Position numbers and translations under genes: made by a program
Assembly (NCBI GenBank): GCA_030762895.1
Contig: CM061063.1
Location: 211,249,667-211,313,666, forward strand
Direction of reading: 5' to 3'
DNA: 64,000 nt
Origin: Sophora flavescens
Taxonomy: Eukaryota > Streptophyta > Magnoliopsida > Fabales > Fabaceae
Shown here: positions 59,198-64,000 of the stretch, piece by piece
How the letters are laid out: each line of letters starts with the position of its first letter
How positions within the stretch are numbered: the first letter of the stretch is position 1
Notes under the pieces: model-generated
Databases searched by the model: none
What the model was told of the DNA's origin: nothing
What the model saw: only the letters and a program-made list of their open reading frames with translations

Positions 59198-59208
59198 AGT
59201 TTTTGGCG
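58481..59208 (+). repeat. 364-bp tandem duplication at LTR-PBS border
   Basis: 58481-58844 and 58845-59208 are near-identical, with only a few mismatches (for example TAGATAG versus TAGGTAG, and TTTCTC versus TTGCCC). Each copy starts TGGATTTAGGCTC and ends TTTTTGGCG, that is, five bases into the PBS. Only the second is followed by a full PBS. Confidence 0.93.
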
Positions 59209-59221
59209 CCGTTGCCGGGGA
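59204..59221 (+). promoter_or_regulatory. Primer-binding site of unit E, Asp-tRNA type
   Basis: TGGCGCCGTTGCCGGGGA is fully complementary to the 3' end of plant tRNA-Asp as I know it. This is usual for Athila-type elements. Confidence 0.88.
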
Positions 59222-59346
59222 TTGGTTTTGCCAATATCATTAGTAACAAAGGAGGCAACTAATTTAGACATTTTTATTTCTTTTATTTTCTGTATATATT
59301 TGATCTTTTTGTTTTGAGCTTTGGTAGTGCCAGGTGGACGAAATTC

Positions 59347-59976
59347 ATGGAAAATTTTTATTATCCACCTGATGAGGAAGCCTCACGTCACGCTTTGGAG
59401 GACAACTGGTGTTTGGGAGATGTCATGGACTTGATGGATCATGTTACTCCCGCACAAGTTGATTATACGACGGGAAGGCTTATATATAACTTCTCCGAGG
59501 AGGATTGGGAAACCTTTTTCTCATATTTGCCACCTCCACCACCATGTATGATTCCCATAGAGCCACAAGAATCAGCATTTGAGAAAAATCTGGTTGTGGG
59601 AATGGATCAAATTGAAGATGAAGTGGTGGTGGTAAGTGAACAACAAGAAGAGGAATTACCTTCCACACATCCTTGGAGAGAAACAAGTGAGAAGGCGGTG
59701 CATTTGGAAAGCACTCCCTCCACCATGCATGCTGAATTTTCTGCATTAAATAACTATGTTGGCTTGCATGCATGTGTAGACATTGGTAAGTTAGCCCTTT
59801 CCACTTGTATGTCACACTTCCTCTTGAAAATTCCACTTGACCCGAGAGGAAGTGAATTTATAATTGCAAAGGTCAATGGATATTTCACCCAATGGCTGGG
59901 TGGAATTGAGAATAAAGTTATTTTACTGCTACAATCACCACCCCAATTTCCATTTGATCCGGGAGGAGGATCCTAG
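59347..59976 (+). CDS. Unrecognised 209-residue protein of unit E
   Basis: I do not recognise the family. The first ATG is at 59347 (MENFYYPPDEEASRHALED), about 125 bp inside the PBS where gag would normally start; the frame is open upstream only from TTG at 59314. The protein is acidic. It has an aromatic segment (IYNFSEEDWETFF) near residue 50, a Pro run (SYLPPPPP), a Glu-rich middle (VVSEQQEEELPS), and a more ordered C-terminal part (NYVGLHACVDIGKLALSTCM; VNGYFTQWLGGIENKVILL) ending FPFDPGGGS. No CCHC knuckle, DSGA, YxDD or integrase motif is visible. It reads without stops over 209 codons, unlike most frames around it. It could be an element-specific protein or a captured gene fragment. 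Confidence 0.5.
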   Translation: MENFYYPPDEEASRHALEDNWCLGDVMDLMDHVTPAQVDYTTGRLIYNFSEEDWETFFSYLPPPPPCMIPIEPQESAFEKNLVVGMDQIEDEVVVVSEQQEEELPSTHPWRETSEKAVHLESTPSTMHAEFSALNNYVGLHACVDIGKLALSTCMSHFLLKIPLDPRGSEFIIAKVNGYFTQWLGGIENKVILLLQSPPQFPFDPGGGS

Positions 59977-61099
59977 GATACTTTTTAATAAGTCAAGCTA
60001 GTGACATTAAAGAAGCGCTCATTGGGAGGCAACCCAATTTTTCTTTTCCTTTTTCCTTTTTCCTTTTTGTTTAGTTAGATTTGATCTTTGATTTTTAAAC
60101 TCTTGAATAATTTGAGAAGATCAAGAGTTTTCTTTTACTAATAAAATTGCCAAGTGATTCCAGGGTAAGAAGGAAGGAGGGAAGAGCAAGAAGACAAGAA
60201 AAAGCAACCCAACTTTCAAGCGTTTTAACTGAAATGAAAGTCAACCCCCGCGACCGCCTTGGTAAGCCGTTCCAATTTTTGTTTTAATTTAAAATTTTTC
60301 TCCTTTCTCCAACTTGATTGTTTACATTGGGGACAATGTAAATTTTTAAGCTTGGGGTTGGGGTATTTTTCATTTGCATTTTGCATGTTGCATTCATATA
60401 GTTTTGCATGATAGCTTTGCATGATCACACAATTATATTGCCCTTGCTTAGATTTTTGCATCCAATTGTGAGAACTAAGTGCCAATAATTTGTGATAGTG
60501 AATTATTGAACCCAATTTGTTATTCTTGTGATATGGCTGCAAATGAAAATGCTTGAGATAATCTTAGATAGTTGATAATTAGCATATGGTTTACGTGGAC
60601 TTGTGTTTTTCATTGATTCTGAACTAAAATGTGAGATTTTGAGCCAAAGGGGTACTCACAAAATTTTACCCCATTCTTTGTGTTAGAGTGTTATTCCTCT
60701 TGGTTTGTTTTCTCTAGAACTTGACTTGAAACCATTTTGAAGCTTGAAAATTTTTGAAAACATTTTTGAAAATGATTGAGGCAATAGGTATTTTTTCTGG
60801 CCTTCTGAGTTTGAATGATGAAATGCTACCCCTTAGTTGCCCAATTTTGAGCCTGAATGAATAAAATGCTTTTCTTGGTACCCTGAAATGTTTTGATAAA
60901 TATGTTTGATAGGGACCTTCTAAAGTATTACAAAAGGGTAAAAAGGTAGTCGAAAAAGTTTGGGAAAAGAATCAGAAAAGAAAAAAATAATTCTCTTGAT
61001 TTGAAAAAAATCTCCCCTTCTCCAAGAAAAAGAAAAACAAAAGAAAAAAAAATATATATATATATATATAAATAAAATAGAGAAGGGGATGATGATGAG

Positions 61100-62522
61100 T
61101 GTGATTTCACCTCATATTTTCATAACATTTCGTATGCATTTTCATATAGATTAGGCTTGTTTTGTTTGATTATTAGTTAGTTTTTCCTTGGAACGAGTAA
61201 GGTGGTTCTGTGTGTTTGTGTGCAGGAAAATAGATTGAAATGCTCAGGATCAGTCGCAATTAGAGCTGACACAAAGATGGGGAGCCTGGAAGGCAAGGAA
61301 GAGGAGCAAACAGAGCTGATCACGGCCAGGCCGTGATGCCCATCACGGCCGTGATCGAGTGAAGCTGAAAAAGGATAAAAAGTCAGAATCGTCACGGCCA
61401 GGCCGTGATGCTCATCACGGCCGTGACAGGCATATTGAGCCGAGACCCTCGGGGCAGAATCTGTCACTGCCAGGCCGTGATGGCCCTCACGGCCGTGACA
61501 GACCATTTACTGAAGCAGAGCACAAGGCAGAAGCCATCACGGCCAGGCCGTGATGGCCATCACGGCCGTGATGGCCATCACGGCCGTGATGCGTGTTACT
61601 TGGATCAGAAGCAACAGAAGTGGATCTAATTTGAGTTAGATTAGGACTCCAACTGCCCAGTTCTATAAATAAGGGATCAAGTCCGAGGCTTAAGGACTTT
61701 TTCTTCGCTACCATTTAGGCTTTAACTTAGGATCTCTTCTTCTCCTCCTCTTCTTCTCTCGATTTTCCGATTTGATAAATTTTGTAATCAAGCTTGTTGT
61801 CACTATGACAAAGCTTGAGTAGTCGTCTAGTTTCTAGGAATTGGGGCTATGCCCGAAACTTGTTTATGGTGATGTATAGATTTTGACTTCTTGTTAATTC
61901 AGATTTGTTTTTGATTCGATCCCTATCGTTTTAATTACTCGCGAATTCGGTGGCCACTTGTTTGCGTGCCATAAATACACTAAGGACGAACCTAGCGGTG
62001 AACTTAGGTGTCGGATCCATAGGAATCGAACTTGGGACTGAAATCACGAGAGTTAGAAGCCGTCCCTCGAGGATCCACGAATCGTCACAAAACTCAAGGG
62101 GTCCGATCTAAATTCAATTACCACGAGTAGGGATTGATTTAATCGGGCACGGCTTTTGTAACCCGAGAGGGAGCATTAGCTAACTTAGGACAGATTCGCC
62201 TTCAAAACAGATTTTTTTTGGTAATTGACAAGAAGAGAAATCGATTCAGAATCATAAACAGTTTTGTGGTATCCCAATTCCTGGGAACCCATTTTAAATT
62301 TGAAAACCCCCGATTCGAATCGCTTTCTGTTTTATTTAATTGCGAAATTGAAATTGGCTGTTACTTGATCTTATTTCAAATATTCAAAAAACCTTTTCAA
62401 AACCTTAGTCCAGTTTTATCGATTTCCTAATTAGTTGAAGTTTGAGATCACGGTCCCTGTGGGATCGATCTTTTTATAACTTGGCAACGAATCCGGTACA
62501 CTTGCCGGGATTTATCACATCA
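61100..62522 (+). repeat. LTR of element F
   Basis: It begins TGTGATTTCACC and ends at ATCACATCA (the true edge may be ATCACA at 62519, making a TGTGAT/ATCACA inverted pair). Four palindromic CACGGCC modules lie at about 61318-61592. TTCTATAAATAAGG at about 61662 is the TATA candidate. Confidence 0.82.
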
Positions 62523-62528
62523 AGTTTT

Positions 62529-62546
62529 TGGCGCCGTTGCCGGGGA
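62529..62546 (+). promoter_or_regulatory. Primer-binding site of F, Asp-tRNA type
   Basis: TGGCGCCGTTGCCGGGGA lies six bases after the LTR, identical to the site in unit E. Confidence 0.88.
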
Positions 62547-62672
62547 CTGTGTTTTCTTAAATTTCAATTGATTTTTAAATTGATTTTTCTGGACATTTTA
62601 TTTATTTATTTTTTTATTTCTTTTTCTTTCTCTAGAGTATCTATCTCTTCTCCCTAGGTACTCTTCCCGTTT

Positions 62673-64000
62673 ATGCAAAGATCCCTAAGTCTCGGAAGCC
62701 TTGTTGAAGCCGACCCCGAGATCGAACGGACCTTTCATAGGCGAAGAAGACTACAAAGAGAGAGAGAGCGGTTGATTCCCATTCCACTAATGGCGAATCT
62801 ACCGGATACCAAACCGCTAAAGGACTACGCAGCCCCAAATGCTAGGGGTCTGCGAACTGGGATTGCAAGGCCGGAAATTGAGGCGGAAAACTACACCATC
62901 CCGCCTCACTTAATTAGCATGATTAGGCAGCACCAGTTTGGAGGATTGCCCTCAGAGGACCCAACGGATCATGTGGAAACATTCTTGGAATTCACCGATG
63001 CGATAAGGATCCAGGGTGCCTCGATCGACGCTATACGCCTGAGATTATTCCCATCCCTCTCGACTGAAAAGCGAAAGCTTGGTTGAAGCAAGTGCCTTCT
63101 AACACGTTGACAACTTGGGACCAATTAGAACAAGCATTCTTGGAGAAATTCTTCCCTCCATCCAAGACTCGCTTACCTAAGGACCCAAATCACCGGCTTC
63201 TTCCAAAAAGACGGAGAATGTCTATCTCGAAGCTTGGGATCGCTACAAGGGATTGTTGGAGTCTTGCCCACATCATGGGCTGGAAAAGTGGCTGTTAGTG
63301 CACACCTTCTATAATGGATTGGATTATTCATCAAAGGTGTCACTTCGACTCGCACTGGTGGAGCCTTCATGAACGGACCCCCGATCAAGGCGTTCAACAT
63401 CATTGAGAACGTGGCCACCAATTATCACCAATGGGGCTCCGAGAGAGGTAATAACCCGAAAAAGCTTTTGGGGGTAAGTTCGAAATGAATAGTACCGACT
63501 GATTATGTCTAAATTTGACTCACTAAATAAGCGATTAGATAAGATTGAAAAGGCTCATGTGAGTTCGATCGGTGCTACTAATGTTGTTTGTGAGATTTGT
63601 GGTGTGCGGGGACATGATATAATGGAGTGCCCACATGGTGTCGCTTCGAGTCCCGGTGCTTCGGGGAGCAAGTGAACTCTTGCCACAATTTTTACGACAC
63701 AAACCCGAAGCTGCCAAACTATGTTCCCCCGAATCCCTACAACGAGGAGGAGGAATAGTCCTTACCTTTCCTACGGAAACAACTACAACACATTGAATCA
63801 CGAGTTCCAAGAAGGACAAGGTAATAGGAAGCCAGCATCTGGATACCCTCGGGTTCAAAAATCTAAGCTCGAGTCGCTCATGGAAAACTTTGTTGCCACT
63901 CAAACTAAGCGAGCGAAGAATTTAGGCAACAAGGGAGGGTAGTTAATGAGGCAATAAAGGAACTAGCATCTAAGGTCGATAACTTAGCCATCCATAACAA
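62673..64000 (+). pseudogene. gag of element F, broken and incomplete
   Basis: ATG 62673 gives MQRSLSLGSLVEADPEIERT, matching the DPEIEGTLH start region of Gag in element G. It continues with LKDYAAPNARGLRTGIARPE and HQFGGLPSEDPTDHVETFLE. Near 63060-63085 the frame breaks within the sequence that should lead to KQVPSNTLTTWDQLEQAFLE. Further shifts occur near 63170-63200, 63340-63380 and 63480, with recognisable fragments such as YNGLDYSSKVSL, NGPPIKAFNIIENVATNYHQ and a knuckle-like CEICGVRGHDIMEC near 63590. The end is outside the window. Confidence 0.82.

Larger units (their letters stand above)
57515..61099 (+). mobile_element. Athila-like non-autonomous unit E
   Basis: It consists of an LTR, a tRNA-Asp-type PBS, a 209-residue ORF unlike gag, a conserved 3' block (AAGAAGCGCTCATTGGGAGG, then CAACCCAATTTTTC) seen in Athila-type elements, and purine-rich tracts (AAGCTTGGGGTTGGGGTATT at about 60347 and GAGAAGGGGATGATGATGAG at 61080-61099). 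No gag, protease, RT or integrase is present. Its 3' side meets the LTR of unit F directly, which could serve as its 3' LTR although the two LTRs are only loosely similar. Confidence 0.65.
61100..64000 (+). mobile_element. Athila-type element F, running off the window
   Basis: LTR (61100-62522), Asp-tRNA-type PBS (62529-62546) and gag (62674 on). The element continues past 64000, so pol, 3' LTR and the distal flank are not seen. The LTR shares end sequence and promoter modules with unit E, though the overall sequence is diverged. Confidence 0.85.

Noticed and set aside
61177..61714. Frames rich in GRDGHHG on both strands
   Set aside because: A by-product of the CACGGCCGTGAT palindromes in the LTR of element F, not a His/Gly-rich protein.

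Overview
The window reads as nuclear DNA of a dicot plant. Legume is my best guess, from the style of the GGCTAAAATATAC-type Mutator MITEs, the SIRE-like copia element and the Tekay, Tat and Athila gypsy elements; no single feature proves it. I find one apparently intact host gene, one broken host gene, and about 55 kb of mostly nested transposable elements. I see no bacterial operon, CRISPR array, rRNA or tRNA gene.

Left edge (1-8.9 kb): AT-rich DNA, a cucumisin-type subtilase pseudogene (minus, 1197-2492) that has lost its catalytic Asp and His, a degenerate hAT-like element (about 4048-4462), and a five-exon acyl-CoA thioesterase gene (minus, 5009-8771; 445 codons with GT-AG introns). A LINE-like tail lies in its first intron.

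The thioesterase upstream region is occupied from 157 bp before the ATG by a Mutator-like element (8928-15651, 9-bp duplication TAATAAATA). A 4,999-bp copia element (10027-15025, duplication AGCAC) sits inside it. A second Mutator-like MITE abuts it (15664-16086).

Region 16.2-41.1 kb is a four-member nest. Solo LTR A (16220-41053) was split by Tekay chromovirus B (17732-38460, duplication ACTAA). B then received solo LTR D in its 3' LTR (18381-22192, duplication TATCG) and SIRE-like copia C in its internal region (27308-35046). Every autonomous element here is disabled: B has protease D-to-G, an RT palm deletion and an integrase E-to-K change; C has lost part of the RT YVDD motif and its 5' LTR core promoter.

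Region 41.6-57.5 kb is a Tat-lineage gypsy element holding LTR, gag and protease, a long tandem array and an antisense ORF, with no RT, RNase H or integrase. Athila-type element G (44533-54286, duplication CTCTG) is inserted in it. From 57515 to the window end two related Athila-like units follow: E, with an unrecognised 209-residue ORF where gag should be, and F, with a broken gag running off the edge. LTRs of G, E and F share GC-rich palindromic modules upstream of their TATA boxes.

The genes do not form a pathway. What ties the window together is insertion order, readable from the target duplications. The items most worth following up are the palindromic promoter modules, the ORF of element E and the placement of transposons beside the thioesterase promoter.
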